Assembly (NCBI RefSeq): GCF_900109175.1 | Contig: NZ_FNZE01000005.1 | Location: 62,001-126,000, forward strand | From: Pseudomonas linyingensis | GTDB taxonomy: Bacteria > Pseudomonadota > Gammaproteobacteria > Pseudomonadales > Pseudomonadaceae | DNA length: 64,000 nt | Reading direction: 5' to 3' | Shown: in pieces, positions 38,366 through 47,587 of the stretch | Numbering within the stretch: the first letter of the stretch is position 1 | Layout: each line of letters starts with the position of its first letter | Notes under the pieces: model-generated | Told to the model about the DNA's origin: nothing | The model's database searches: none | The model's input: only the letters and a program-made list of their open reading frames with translations | Translations under genes and position numbers: made by a program

Positions 38366-39277
38366 ATGAACACGAATCAGAGCAATCAGCTGCTGCCACT
38401 GATGGCCAGCTTCGTCCGTGTGGTGGAAAGCGGCAGCTTCTCCGCCGCGGCGCGCCTGCAGGGCGGCAGCCCGTCGGCGCTGAGCCGGCAGATCGCCCAG
38501 CTGGAGCAGGCGCTCGGCCTGCGCCTGCTGGAGCGCACCACCCGCCGCCTGCGCCTGAGCGCCGCAGGGGCGGAGGTGTTCGAACGCTGCCGGGAGATGC
38601 TGGTCGCCGCCGAAGCCGCGGTGGCGGTCGGCGAGCGGTTGATGAGCCACCCGCGCGGCCAGGTGCGGCTGTCGGTGCCCAAGGCGTTCGGCAAGTATCT
38701 GGTGGCGCCGCTGCTGGCAGAGTTCCTCGCCCGCCATCCCGAGGTCGACGTCAGCCTCAACCTCAGCGACCGCACGCCGGACCTGATCGCCGAAGGCTTC
38801 GACCTGATCGTCTGCATCACCGACCAGCCGCCGCCGAACCTCGCCGGCCGGCCGCTGTGCCAGGTGCTCCAGTTGCTCTGCGCCAGCCCGCAGTATCTGG
38901 CCGAGCATGGCGTGCCGCAGCACCCGGACGAGCTGGTGCGCCACCAGTGCCTGTACCTGGACGAGCGCCCGGACGACCATCGCTGGCACTTCGCCCACGC
39001 CGGCGAGCAGTGCGTGGTGGCGGTGCGCGGCCGGCTGGCCAGCAACCACAGCGAGGTGCGCCTGAACGGCGCGCTGAACCATCTCGGCATCGCCTGCCTG
39101 CCGCAGTTCACCGCGGCCCAGGCGCTGGGCGACGGCCGCCTGCAGCAGGTGCTGGCGGACTGGCGCTACACCGGCTCCTACCAGGGCACCGCCTGGGTGC
39201 TCTACCCACCCAACCGCCACTTGCCGCCGAAGCTGCGGGTGCTGATCGACTTTCTCGCCGAGCGGCTGGCCGGTTGA
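38366..39277 (+). CDS. LysR-family regulator divergent from the EamA transporter
   Basis: 303 residues: winged helix with FVRVVESGSFSAAARLQGGSPSALSRQIAQLE (about 13-45), then a type 2 periplasmic-binding-like domain of the CrgA/DmlR-like group (PKAFGKYLVAPLLAEFLARHPEVDV). The ATG at 38366 is preferred over a TTG three codons upstream. The shared 92-bp spacer with the EamA gene should hold both promoters and the operator. Effector unknown. Confidence 0.88.
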   Translation: MNTNQSNQLLPLMASFVRVVESGSFSAAARLQGGSPSALSRQIAQLEQALGLRLLERTTRRLRLSAAGAEVFERCREMLVAAEAAVAVGERLMSHPRGQVRLSVPKAFGKYLVAPLLAEFLARHPEVDVSLNLSDRTPDLIAEGFDLIVCITDQPPPNLAGRPLCQVLQLLCASPQYLAEHGVPQHPDELVRHQCLYLDERPDDHRWHFAHAGEQCVVAVRGRLASNHSEVRLNGALNHLGIACLPQFTAAQALGDGRLQQVLADWRYTGSYQGTAWVLYPPNRHLPPKLRVLIDFLAERLAG

Positions 39278-39460
39278 CCCCGGCGGCCCGGGTGCCGACA
39301 ACCGCGACACGACGGGACGACCGCGGACCTGCCAGCGACTACGCTGAAAGTGCCGCAAACGCTGCTACGCCCTCGGTCTCGTGACACGCGGCGGCAAAGC
39401 CGCTGCCAGATGTGCTCGACGTGCTACCCGAGCGTGTTCGGCGTCTGAGGAGGTCATGAA

Positions 39461-39877
39461 ATGGCTAATCTGCCGGGTATCGCTGTTGCGCTGGTCGCGC
39501 TCCTCGCCACTCTATCTTCGGCGGCCCAGGATGAGGGGCCGGCAAAACCCCCGCCCCCGCTCCTCAAGGAGCTGGTGCAAGGCATGCCCAGGGGCGAACA
39601 CCAGGAGGTGCGGGTGGTCCAGGCGACCCTCAAACCCGGCGAGGCGACGCCCTTCCATTCCCACCGCTTCCCGGTGACCGTCTATGTGCTGGAGGGCACC
39701 TTCACCCTGGAGATCGAGGGTCGCGCGCCCCTCGTGGCCAACGCCGGGCAGGCATTCGTCGAGCCGCCGCAAGTGAGGATGACGGGCTACAACCGCAGCA
39801 GCAGCGAACCCATGCGGGTGGTGATCTTCTACGTGAGCGACCCGGACACCCCCTTCCTCGACCCGGTGCAGCGCTGA
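39461..39877 (+). CDS. Secreted cupin-domain protein
   Basis: 138 residues with a signal peptide (MANLPGIAVALVALLATLSSAA) and one cupin domain: TPFHSHRFPVTVYVLEG supplies metal-binding His/Glu residues (motif 1, near 68-82), and the second half (NAGQAFVEPP) lacks the usual second-motif histidine. The ATG at 39461 is 7 nt after AGGAGG; an overlapping ATG at 39456 in another frame is a chance event. Location periplasmic. Function unknown. Confidence 0.8.
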   Translation: MANLPGIAVALVALLATLSSAAQDEGPAKPPPPLLKELVQGMPRGEHQEVRVVQATLKPGEATPFHSHRFPVTVYVLEGTFTLEIEGRAPLVANAGQAFVEPPQVRMTGYNRSSSEPMRVVIFYVSDPDTPFLDPVQR

Positions 39878-39944
39878 GCGCGGCCGCTGCCCGGCCATCG
39901 CGCCGGCGCGGCGACAGGTTCCAGGCCATAGGCGGGGGCAACTC

Positions 39945-40799
39945 GTGACAGGCCAGACAATCCCGGGCATGGCGCCCACCCTGCTGTTCGGCGCCTTCGA
40001 CCGGCACAACTTCGGCGACCTGCTGTTCCCGCATATCGCCGCCGCGCTGCTGCCCGGGCGCGAACTGCGCTTCGCCGGGCTGGCCGCGCGCGACCTGCGG
40101 CCATGGGGCGGCCATCGGGTCGAGGCGCTGGCGGCGCTGGCCCGCGAGTTCGCCGGGCGACCGGTCAACCTGCTGCACGTCGGCGGCGAGATGCTGGCCT
40201 GCGAGCTGTTCGGCGCACGGATCGAGCGCCACGCCGCGCAGGGCGAGGTCGCCGAGCTGCGCCGCGCCTTCCCGCAGGTCTATCTGGCCGTGCAGTTCAG
40301 CGCCGACTTCGGCGACGACGCCAGCCTGACGGCCATCGCCGCGCAACTCGAGCGCATCACGCAGGCGCATGGCTTGGGTATCGCGCTGTTCCGCGCCAGC
40401 GCCGCGCCTTGGCACGACGACCTCGACTGCTACCAGCGCATGGCGGCGCACCTGCGCGCGCCGACGCGCATCGCCGCCACCCTGAACCTGTGGGACATCT
40501 GCGCGCTGCTCGCCCATAGCCGCGGCTTTCTCGGCAGCAGCCTGCACGGGCGGATCGTCGCCATTAGCTACGCTCTGCCCCGCCTTAACCTGCACCGCGC
40601 CGCCCCCGGCAAGCCGGCCGCCTATGCCGCCACCTGGGAGGCCGCCGGGCTACCGCTCAGCGTGGCGGTGGCGGAGATCGCCGCCGGCCTCGACGCAGCC
40701 CTCGTCGCCAGCCGGCGCCCACTGCGCGAGCTGGCCCGTGCGCTGGCCGCACGCTACCGCGAGGGCTTCGCGGCACTGTGTGCCCAGATGGCGCCCTGA
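39945..40799 (+). CDS. Polysaccharide pyruvyl transferase family protein
   Basis: 284-residue GT-B-like protein. The family's N-terminal pattern FGAFDRHNFGDLLFPHIAA and the C-terminal FLGSSLHGRIVAISYALPRL (active-site Ser-Leu-His-Gly) are present. Members add ketal pyruvate to sugars of capsules or secondary cell-wall polymers. No other polysaccharide gene is near, so it is an orphan. The start is GTG at 39945; an ATG at 39969 is an alternative. Confidence 0.8.
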   Translation: MTGQTIPGMAPTLLFGAFDRHNFGDLLFPHIAAALLPGRELRFAGLAARDLRPWGGHRVEALAALAREFAGRPVNLLHVGGEMLACELFGARIERHAAQGEVAELRRAFPQVYLAVQFSADFGDDASLTAIAAQLERITQAHGLGIALFRASAAPWHDDLDCYQRMAAHLRAPTRIAATLNLWDICALLAHSRGFLGSSLHGRIVAISYALPRLNLHRAAPGKPAAYAATWEAAGLPLSVAVAEIAAGLDAALVASRRPLRELARALAARYREGFAALCAQMAP

Positions 40800-40948
40800 A
40801 GCCGCCCTGCGTACGCATGGCCGCCGGCAGGTCGGGTGACGATTCCGCGCAAACTGCACCCATTGATTTATCCATTTTTTGTATCTGTACCCATAAATTC
40901 CGGTTGCCTAGGATGGGCGCCAGAATCCAATCCGCCAGAGAGATCGCG

Positions 40949-41827
40949 ATGCGCAACGTCCCGTTCAAGCAAGTCGACGTGTTCACCAAGGTTCCGTTCA
41001 AGGGCAATCCGGTCGCCGTGGTGCTGCAGGCCGAGGGCCTCTCCACCGAGCAGATGCAGCAGATCGCCCGCTGGACCAACTTGTCCGAGACCACCTTCGT
41101 GCTGCCGGCGAGCAGCGCCGCGGCGGACTACCGGGTGCGCATCTTCACCCCCGCCTCCGAACTGCCGTTCGCCGGCCACCCGACCATCGGCACCGCCCAC
41201 GCACTGCTGGAGGCCGAGGTGATCGCCCCGCGCGACGGCCGGCTGGTGCAGGAATGCGCGGCCGGGCTGATCGGCCTGGAGGTGAGCGAGGGCGGCGACG
41301 GCGAACGCTGGATCACCTTCGACCTGCCGCAGCCGGCGATCACGCCGCTGGACGACGCCGAGGTCGACGAGCTGGAGGCCATCCTCGGCTGCGCGGTGTC
41401 CCGCGAGGCACGGCCGCGGCTGATCGACGTCGGCGCGCGCTGGATCGTCGCCCAGCTGGCCAGCGCCGCGGCGGTGCTGGCCTGCCAGCCGGACATGGCG
41501 CGCATGAAGCTGATCGAGCAGAAGCCGCAGGAAACCGGGGTGACCATCTTCGGCGAACACGCGCCCGGTGCGCCGGCGCGCATCGAGGTGCGCTCCTTCG
41601 CCCCGGCCTGCGGCATCGACGAGGACCCGGTGTGCGGCAGCGGCAACGGCTGCGTCGCCGCCTTCATCCGCGACAGCGGGCAGACCGGACGCTTCGGCAA
41701 CGAGTACCGCGCCGCCCAGGGCGCCGCCATCGGCCGCGCCGGGCTGCTGCGCATCGCCATCGACGACGACCGCATCCAGGTCGGCGGCATGGCGGTGACC
41801 TGCATCGACGGGCAGATGGCATACTGA
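40949..41827 (+). CDS. PhzF-family isomerase
   Basis: 292-residue diaminopimelate-epimerase fold protein. The N-terminal half has QVDVFTKVPFKGNPVAVVL and the catalytic glutamate region NLSETTFVLP; the C-terminal half has ACGIDEDPVCGSGNGCVAAF, the family's second glycine-rich motif. PhzF itself acts in phenazine synthesis, but no phz genes are present, so this is the widespread PhzF-like housekeeping type with unknown substrate. Start is the ATG at 40949 after AGAGAG. Confidence 0.88.
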   Translation: MRNVPFKQVDVFTKVPFKGNPVAVVLQAEGLSTEQMQQIARWTNLSETTFVLPASSAAADYRVRIFTPASELPFAGHPTIGTAHALLEAEVIAPRDGRLVQECAAGLIGLEVSEGGDGERWITFDLPQPAITPLDDAEVDELEAILGCAVSREARPRLIDVGARWIVAQLASAAAVLACQPDMARMKLIEQKPQETGVTIFGEHAPGAPARIEVRSFAPACGIDEDPVCGSGNGCVAAFIRDSGQTGRFGNEYRAAQGAAIGRAGLLRIAIDDDRIQVGGMAVTCIDGQMAY

Positions 41828-41913
41828 ATCAGCGGAACATCCCGGCCAGGCCGGCAGCCTGGCCGGGAGGCGCTAGCCTTGGAGTGACGCTTCAATCACT
41901 GCCGAGGTGAAAC

Positions 41914-43083
41914 ATGCCCCAAGCCGCTGTAAGTACGCTGATGCTGGCCTTGGTCTCCGCGCTGCTGCTGACGGCCTGCGGCGGTGGCACGGGCGTGAAA
42001 TACCCCACGCTGGATGGCGCCCGGCCGCTGGTGATCGGCCATCGCGGCGCCGCCGGCTACCTGCCGGACCACACGCTGGAGGGCTACCGCAAAGCCATTG
42101 AGCTGGGCGCCGACTTCATCGAGCCCGACCTGGTGGCCACCAAGGATGGCGCGCTGGTGGCGCGCCACGAGCCCAACATCATCGCCACCACCGACGTGAA
42201 GGATCGCCCCGAGTTCGCCAGCCGCAAGACCCGCAGAACGGTCGATGACGTCGAGGAGGAAGGCTGGTTCGTCACCGACTTCACCCTCGCCGAACTCAAG
42301 ACCCTGCGCGCCATCCAGCCGTTCCCCGACCGCGATCCGGCGTACAACGGCAAGTTTCAGATTCCCACCTTCGAGGAAGTGCTCGACCTGGCCCGTAGCG
42401 AGAGCGCGCGCGTGGGACGCAGCATCGGCGTGTATGCCGAGACCAAGCATCCCACCTGGCACGCCAGCCTGGGACTCAAGCTCGAGGACCGCCTGCTCGA
42501 TACCCTGGACCGCTACGGCTACACCAGCCGGACCTCGCCGGTGATCCTGCAGTCGTTCGAGGTGGCGAACCTCAAGTACCTGCGCGGCAAAACCCAGTTG
42601 CGCCTGGTGCAACTGGTCGACGCCAGCGATATCAATGCCGATGGCAGCATCCAGCTGGCCGCGCCGTTCGACAAACCCTACGATTTTGCCGTGGCCGGCG
42701 ATGCGCGCACCTTCGCCAGCCTGCTGACCCCGGAAGGCCTCAAGGAGATCAGCACCTATGCCGACGGCATCGGCCCATGGAAGCCCTACCTGATTCCGTC
42801 AAGGCTGCTCGATGACAACCGCGACGGCCAGCCTGACGACCGCAACGGCGACGGCCAGATCGACGAGCGCGACCGGGTGATGATGGCGCCCACCGACGTG
42901 GTCAAGGACGCCCACGCCGCCGGCCTGTTCGTGCACCCCTACACGTTCCGCAGCGAGGCCAAACGCCTGGCGTCCGACTTCAAGGGCGATCCCGCGGCCG
43001 AATACCGGTTGTTCTACAACCTGGGGGTGGACGGCGTGTTCAGCGAGTTTGCCGACCACGCCAAGGCGGCGCGGGACAATTGA
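41914..43083 (+). CDS. glpQ: Glycerophosphodiester phosphodiesterase, lipoprotein-type
   Basis: 389 residues. A lipoprotein signal (LLLTAC, cysteine at residue 22) indicates anchoring in a membrane facing the periplasm. The GDPD domain has [18 protein letters not shown] (catalytic His), [21 protein letters not shown] (Glu/Asp, His) and [11 protein letters not shown]. It splits glycerophosphodiesters into glycerol-3-phosphate and alcohol. Near residues 295-316 it carries a calcium-loop-like string ([20 protein letters not shown]), like EF-hand/thrombospondin repeats. Single gene. Confidence 0.92.
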   Translation: MPQAAVSTLMLALVSALLLTACGGGTGVKYPTLDGARPLVIGHRGAAGYLPDHTLEGYRKAIELGADFIEPDLVATKDGALVARHEPNIIATTDVKDRPEFASRKTRRTVDDVEEEGWFVTDFTLAELKTLRAIQPFPDRDPAYNGKFQIPTFEEVLDLARSESARVGRSIGVYAETKHPTWHASLGLKLEDRLLDTLDRYGYTSRTSPVILQSFEVANLKYLRGKTQLRLVQLVDASDINADGSIQLAAPFDKPYDFAVAGDARTFASLLTPEGLKEISTYADGIGPWKPYLIPSRLLDDNRDGQPDDRNGDGQIDERDRVMMAPTDVVKDAHAAGLFVHPYTFRSEAKRLASDFKGDPAAEYRLFYNLGVDGVFSEFADHAKAARDN

Positions 43084-43138
43084 TGCAGGTCGGAACCACG
43101 CTCGGAAACGACATTGAGGCTCGCATCAGCGGGCCTCG

Positions 43139-43487
43139 TTAGCGCACACCATCCGTTGCCGGCGGCGGCAGGTTCAGCTCTCGGCCAGTGGAGCCTGCCG
43201 GAGTCACGACAAGCTCTGCCCAAGCGTCAGCCTCAATCAGCCGACCGCGGCGCCGGCGCCTGGCGTTGAGACGCTGATGGAGCTCGCGGTAGAAGTCCAG
43301 CTCCAGCACGCCGAGGAACAGGGTCAGGTTGGCGAACACACTCAGCCAGGCCAGCTGCCAGCGCCGCGCGCCGCGCGCCGATCAGGAGTCGGCATGGGAT
43401 CGCCAGCAGCAGCGGCGCGATGCCGAACACCACCAGGAGCAGGTCGAAGCGCAGGCCGGGGCCGGCTGTGGCCAGGGGGTCGCGCAT
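43139..43487 (-). pseudogene. Frameshifted N-terminal remnant of an LTA-synthase-family sulfatase
   Basis: Minus strand. Frame A from 43487 reads MRDPLATAGPGLRFDLLLVV and FGIAPLLLAIP; frame B, one base shifted after a GGCGCGC repeat near 43385, reads RRWQLAWLSVFANLTLFLGV and LELDFYRELHQRLN. Joined, the two reproduce the membrane region of LTA-synthase-like phosphoglycerol transferases (GLRFDL, TLFLGVLExDFYRExHQRLN). The rest of the gene is replaced by unrelated sequence that ends at 43139. So the gene is broken and truncated. Confidence 0.6.
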
Positions 43488-43497
43488 GACGCATGGA

Positions 43498-44427
43498 TCA
43501 GCTTCCAGTGGCGAGGCGTTGCAGTTTCAGCACGCGGTTGCGGCCCTGCTCGGCGAGCAGGTAATGACCGGGGGTGGTTTCGATCAGGGTCTGCGCCGAG
43601 CGCAGATGGGACAACACCGTATGCAACTGCCCGCCCTGGTCGAGCAGCAGCAGGCGCGCCATGTGCGTGGCGTCCTCGCTCACCCATAGTCCTTCGTCAT
43701 TGCACAGCAGGAAACCGGGCTGGTTGAGACCCGCCAGCACCGTGGGATCGCTGCCATCGGCGCTCAACTGGCGAATCCACCCTTTACCCTTCTCGCCATA
43801 GAACAGGCGACCATCCGGACAGACGGTCACCGCCTCGGCCTCGTCCAGGTCACGGCGCAGCACCTCGACGACATCGCGTTCGGGATCGAAGCGCAACAGG
43901 CTGCCATCACCATGACGATCCTCGATGGCGTAGAGGTAGCGGCCGTCGCTGGCCAGCCCCTCGACGCTGCGGCCGACGAACAGCGCACGCGTGCCATCGG
44001 GCGTCCGCCAGAGCACGGGCAGCTCCCCTTGCTCCTGGCTGAAAACCACGCCGCCGCGAAAGCCGATCATACCGTCGGGCTTGGACAAGCCGACCTGCAC
44101 CTCGCTCAGTTCGCCTCCCGATGCCAGGCGCAGCAGGCGCCCCTTGCCCCCACCCAGCTCCTGGCTGAGCAGCAGGCCACCCTCGCCGTCTTCGACCAAG
44201 GCGCTGACCTTCTCGACCTCGTCGAGGTGGGTAGCGTAGGACCAGCCGGCCTCGGTCCGCACCGGGTAGAGGTGGCGCCAGCCTGCCAGCGCCAGGCCCG
44301 CCAGCAGCAGCAAGGCCAGGGCCAACAACAGCTGCACGATGCGCGCCCGCCAGACGCCCGACGGACACAGGCTCTCCGGCAGGGAGCACACGCGGGATGC
44401 CAGCGAAACGGCAAGGATGTTCGACAT
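43498..44427 (-). CDS. Membrane-anchored beta-propeller (NHL/SMP-30-like) protein
   Basis: About 309 residues: one N-terminal helix (IVQLLLALALLLLAGLALAGW) then a periplasmic domain of repeated beta-strand units, such as VEGLASDGRYLYAIEDR, AEAVTVCPDGRLFYGEKG and NQPGFLLCNDEGLWVSEDA, typical of six-bladed SMP-30/NHL propellers. The start is uncertain: the ATG at 44427 has no clear ribosome-binding site, and a longer frame begins at 44511. It ends 11 bp before the LTA-synthase remnant. Function unknown. Confidence 0.65.
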   Translation of the reverse strand: MSNILAVSLASRVCSLPESLCPSGVWRARIVQLLLALALLLLAGLALAGWRHLYPVRTEAGWSYATHLDEVEKVSALVEDGEGGLLLSQELGGGKGRLLRLASGGELSEVQVGLSKPDGMIGFRGGVVFSQEQGELPVLWRTPDGTRALFVGRSVEGLASDGRYLYAIEDRHGDGSLLRFDPERDVVEVLRRDLDEAEAVTVCPDGRLFYGEKGKGWIRQLSADGSDPTVLAGLNQPGFLLCNDEGLWVSEDATHMARLLLLDQGGQLHTVLSHLRSAQTLIETTPGHYLLAEQGRNRVLKLQRLATGS

Positions 44428-44560
44428 GTTATTCGTCAGCAGCGGCAAATCGCCCAATGCTAGGCAACACTCCGTCAAGCCGGCATCAAGCCAAGGTGAA
44501 AAATTCGTCATTTGCGGACCGGGATGCGCCGGGAAGGCGCCCGACAGGAACGTCCCGGCC

Positions 44561-45532
44561 CTACAACCAGCCCAATCGCTTGAAGTTGGCGTACAGCCCG
44601 CCGCAGCCGAGGACGATCACCGCGAGCACGCCGAAGTAGCCGTACTGCCAGGTCAGCTCGGGCATGTGGTCGAAGTTCATCCCATAGATCCCGGCCAGCG
44701 CGGTCGGGAAGGCGAGGATCGCCGCCCAGGCGGCGAACTTGCGCTGCACCACGCTCTGCCGCGAGGCCTCCAGCAGCAGGCCGAGCTCGATGGCGTGGTC
44801 GGCCATTTCGCGCTGTCCGGTGAGGTCTTCCTGCAGGCGGCTGACGTGAATGGCGATGTCGCGGAAGTACGGGCGCATCGGCTTGTCGATGAACGGGAAG
44901 TCGAGCTGCTGAAGCTCGCGGCAAATCTCCGCCAGCGGCGCGACCTGCCGGCGCAGGCGTAGCAGATCGTGGCGCAGGCTGGCGATGTGCTCGATATCGG
45001 CCTTGCTCAGCGAGCGGCTGAGCACCGTCTGCTCGAGTTCTTCGAGCTCCTCGAAGATGCCGTCCAGCAGCGGCCGGTAGTTCTCGATGACGAAGCTGAG
45101 CAGGGCATAGAGGACGAAGTCCTCGCCCTGCTCCAGCAGCAGCGGGCGCGCCTCGCAGCGCTGGCGCACCGTGGAGTACGGCGCCGAATCGCCGTAGCGG
45201 GCGCTGATCACGTAGCCCTTGCCGGCGAACAGCTGGGTCTCGACGAAGGTCAGCTTCCCGTGCTCGCGGATCGGCGAGTAAACCACCATGAACAGCGCGT
45301 CGCCGAAAGTTTCCAGCTTGGGCCGGGTGTGCTGGGTGATGGCATCTTCCATGGCCAGCTCATGCAGGTTGAACTGCTGCTGCAGGTACTCAAGCTGGCT
45401 GCGGTCGGGGTCGCGCAGGCCGATCCACACCACATGGCCGGGTTTTGCGGCCCACTCCCGGCCTTCCTCGAGGCGGATATCGGCGACCTTTCTGCCCTTG
45501 TGATAAACCGCGGCGGCAACGACCTGGCCCAT
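44561..45532 (-). CDS. corA: CorA-family magnesium/cobalt transporter
   Basis: 323-residue channel subunit. A large N-terminal cytoplasmic domain (1-about 255) ends in two membrane helices (about 265-285 and 297-315) with the selectivity motif YGMNFDHMPE between them. Starting at MGQVVAAAVYHKGRKV; the ATG at 45532 gives the usual length. It takes up magnesium, possibly cobalt or nickel. The C-terminal end KRLGWL is normal. Single-gene unit. Confidence 0.93.
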   Translation of the reverse strand: MGQVVAAAVYHKGRKVADIRLEEGREWAAKPGHVVWIGLRDPDRSQLEYLQQQFNLHELAMEDAITQHTRPKLETFGDALFMVVYSPIREHGKLTFVETQLFAGKGYVISARYGDSAPYSTVRQRCEARPLLLEQGEDFVLYALLSFVIENYRPLLDGIFEELEELEQTVLSRSLSKADIEHIASLRHDLLRLRRQVAPLAEICRELQQLDFPFIDKPMRPYFRDIAIHVSRLQEDLTGQREMADHAIELGLLLEASRQSVVQRKFAAWAAILAFPTALAGIYGMNFDHMPELTWQYGYFGVLAVIVLGCGGLYANFKRLGWL

Positions 45533-45670
45533 GGCTGTTCCTGAGCTGGAGAAAAGCAGCAAGCTTATCCGAGGCGTCGCCGGCCTGCAGCACGCATGGC
45601 CATGCATGAATAGCGATTAGCAGGCCACGCACCGTCTACCCTTGGCAGATGGCAGACGCACGGGGGCAGC

Positions 45671-46540
45671 ATGGATCGGCAAGCGGGCAAGACGGCATTC
45701 GTGCTCGCCGGCGGCGGCAGCCTCGGCGCCGTGCAGGTGGGCATGCTCAAGGCATTGCAGTCAGAGGGCGTGGTCGCCGATCTGGTGGTCGGCTCTTCGG
45801 TAGGCGCGATCAACGCGGCCTACTTCGCCGCCGCGCCCGATCGCGAGGGCATCGCCCGCCTGGAACGCATCTGGCTGGAGCTGCGCCGCAGCGACATCTT
45901 TCCCTTTTCGCCGGCCGATACCCTGCTGGGCCTGATCGGCAGGCGCGACTACCTGATGCCACCCCGGCAATTGCAGCGACTGATCGCTTCGCGCCTGCCC
46001 TACCGGCAGCTGGAGGACGCCGCACTGCCCTGCCATGTGGTCGCCACCGACGTGCTGACCGGCAGGGAAGTGATCCTCTCCAGTGGCGAGGCGCTACCCG
46101 CGCTGCTGGCCAGCGCGGCCATTCCGGCGGTATTCCCGACGGTGAGCATCGGCGGGCAAGCGCTGATGGATGGCGGCATCGCCAGCAACACGCCGATTTC
46201 CGCCGCAGTGACGCTGGGCGCCAGCCGCGTGCTGGTGCTACCGACCGGCACGCCCTGCGCGCTCAAGGCACCGCCCCACGGGGCACTGGCCACCGCGCTG
46301 CATGCCGTCAACCTGCTGGCCATGCGCCAGTTGCTCGCCGATGTCGACCGTTTCGCCTCACGCTGCGAGCTGATCGTGCTGCCGCCGCTGTGCCCGCTGG
46401 CGGTCAACACCTACGACTTCTCGCACAGCGCCGAACTGATCGAGCGCGCCGAGCTGGCCGCCCGCCGCTGGCTGCAGGACGGGATGCAGCGCCTGCAGGG
46501 CAAGGATCCGCACCAACTGCTGGAGCCCCACAGTCATTGA
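45671..46540 (+). CDS. Patatin-like phospholipase
   Basis: 289-residue acyl hydrolase with a Ser-Asp dyad: oxyanion motif GGGSLGAVQVGMLKAL, nucleophile elbow VGSSVGAINAAYF (Ser near residue 42), and catalytic Asp in LMDGGIASNTPI near 170. No signal peptide. It likely hydrolyses phospholipids or related esters. The ATG at 45671 is preceded by GGGGGCAGC. Divergent from corA with about 140 bp between starts. Confidence 0.9.
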   Translation: MDRQAGKTAFVLAGGGSLGAVQVGMLKALQSEGVVADLVVGSSVGAINAAYFAAAPDREGIARLERIWLELRRSDIFPFSPADTLLGLIGRRDYLMPPRQLQRLIASRLPYRQLEDAALPCHVVATDVLTGREVILSSGEALPALLASAAIPAVFPTVSIGGQALMDGGIASNTPISAAVTLGASRVLVLPTGTPCALKAPPHGALATALHAVNLLAMRQLLADVDRFASRCELIVLPPLCPLAVNTYDFSHSAELIERAELAARRWLQDGMQRLQGKDPHQLLEPHSH

Positions 46541-46549
46541 ACGACGCGC

Positions 46550-47356
46550 CTAGCCGCCAGCCGACGGCGGCCGTACTACGTGCTCATCCGCGGAGCACGA
46601 ATCCACAGCCCACTGCAGGCGGTGAAAATCAAAGGAGTGCTGCAACTGCGGCTTGACGATACGGAAGTACGGCGAGACGTCAAAATCGCGCGGCACGTAC
46701 AGGCTGTAATGGCGGATGTGCAGTTGCTCATGACGCGCCTGCTCCAGCGCCGGGTGCTGAGGATCGCAGCTGACGATCTCCGGCAGTATCGGGTAATGGA
46801 TCGACTCGAAGGCCTGCGCCAACAGCGTCGAGCAAATCGCGCGGGTGGGCGATCCACTGCCAAGGGCGATCATCCGCCGCTTCAGCCGCCCCGGCAGGGG
46901 CGGCCGCACCAGGTAGCGCGCGAGATCGAACAGGTTGCGCAGGTCGTAGCCCTGCCCCAACCGCGCACGCATGAAGTCCAGCAGTGCCGCGATGTCGGCC
47001 TCGTCCAGCCCGATCGGACGACAGATGCGCGTGTGCTGGCCCTGGTAGTGCGCCAGGGGAATCAGCCGTACCCCTTCCACCACATCCGCCTCGATCAACG
47101 CGCGTACCGGCTCGCCGGCACCCGGCAGCGGACCCAGACGGTCGCCGACATACAGCGCCGCGTGCGACCAGGTGGACTGGGTCAGGTACTTGATAGCGCT
47201 GGAGAAGCGGCTGGTGCCCTCCACCAGGAGCACGTCGCCCACCCGCAGGGTGGCGGCGAGGTGTGCTGGAGGGAACGCCGGCAGCTGGCTGTGCCCCGGA
47301 CGCGGACGCGCCAGATAGCGGGCCAAGCGTAAACCAAGGGTATGCAGCAGCGACAT
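46550..47356 (-). CDS. YiiX/YebB-like NlpC/P60-type hydrolase
   Basis: 268 residues. The domain carries LRVGDVLLVEGTSRFSSAIKY, the histidine in TWSHAALYVGD, and a cysteine in GSPTRAICSTLLAQAF, matching the permuted papain-like YiiX/YebB group. The ATG at 47356 (MSLLHTLGLRLARYL) has GGAG 8 nt before it. The C-terminus contains basic and aromatic residues (HYSLYVPRDFDVSPYFRIVKP). It converges with the patatin gene, 10 bp apart. Substrate unknown; peptidoglycan or lipid amides are possible. Confidence 0.82.
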   Translation of the reverse strand: MSLLHTLGLRLARYLARPRPGHSQLPAFPPAHLAATLRVGDVLLVEGTSRFSSAIKYLTQSTWSHAALYVGDRLGPLPGAGEPVRALIEADVVEGVRLIPLAHYQGQHTRICRPIGLDEADIAALLDFMRARLGQGYDLRNLFDLARYLVRPPLPGRLKRRMIALGSGSPTRAICSTLLAQAFESIHYPILPEIVSCDPQHPALEQARHEQLHIRHYSLYVPRDFDVSPYFRIVKPQLQHSFDFHRLQWAVDSCSADEHVVRPPSAGG

Positions 47357-47587
47357 TGCCTGCTCCGGGCGGATGGAGAAAAAGCCTAGCGCAAAATCCA
47401 TGGGGCGATCGGGCGCGGCGGCTGTGGCGTCTGAAACCGCGGCACCCTCGAAGACTGCCGAGTGGTACGCTGGGACGCACCGCCTCCTCCCCAACTCAAC
47501 ACCTGTACACCCATACAGACAAAGCTTGCCCAGCCGCTGCATTGCCTACATCCTGTGCGCCATCGAACCTCCTGGATCACGGCAACC

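Noticed and set aside
40949-41827. Phenazine biosynthesis from the PhzF-like gene
   Set aside because: No other phz genes are present; PhzF-like proteins are common outside phenazine clusters.
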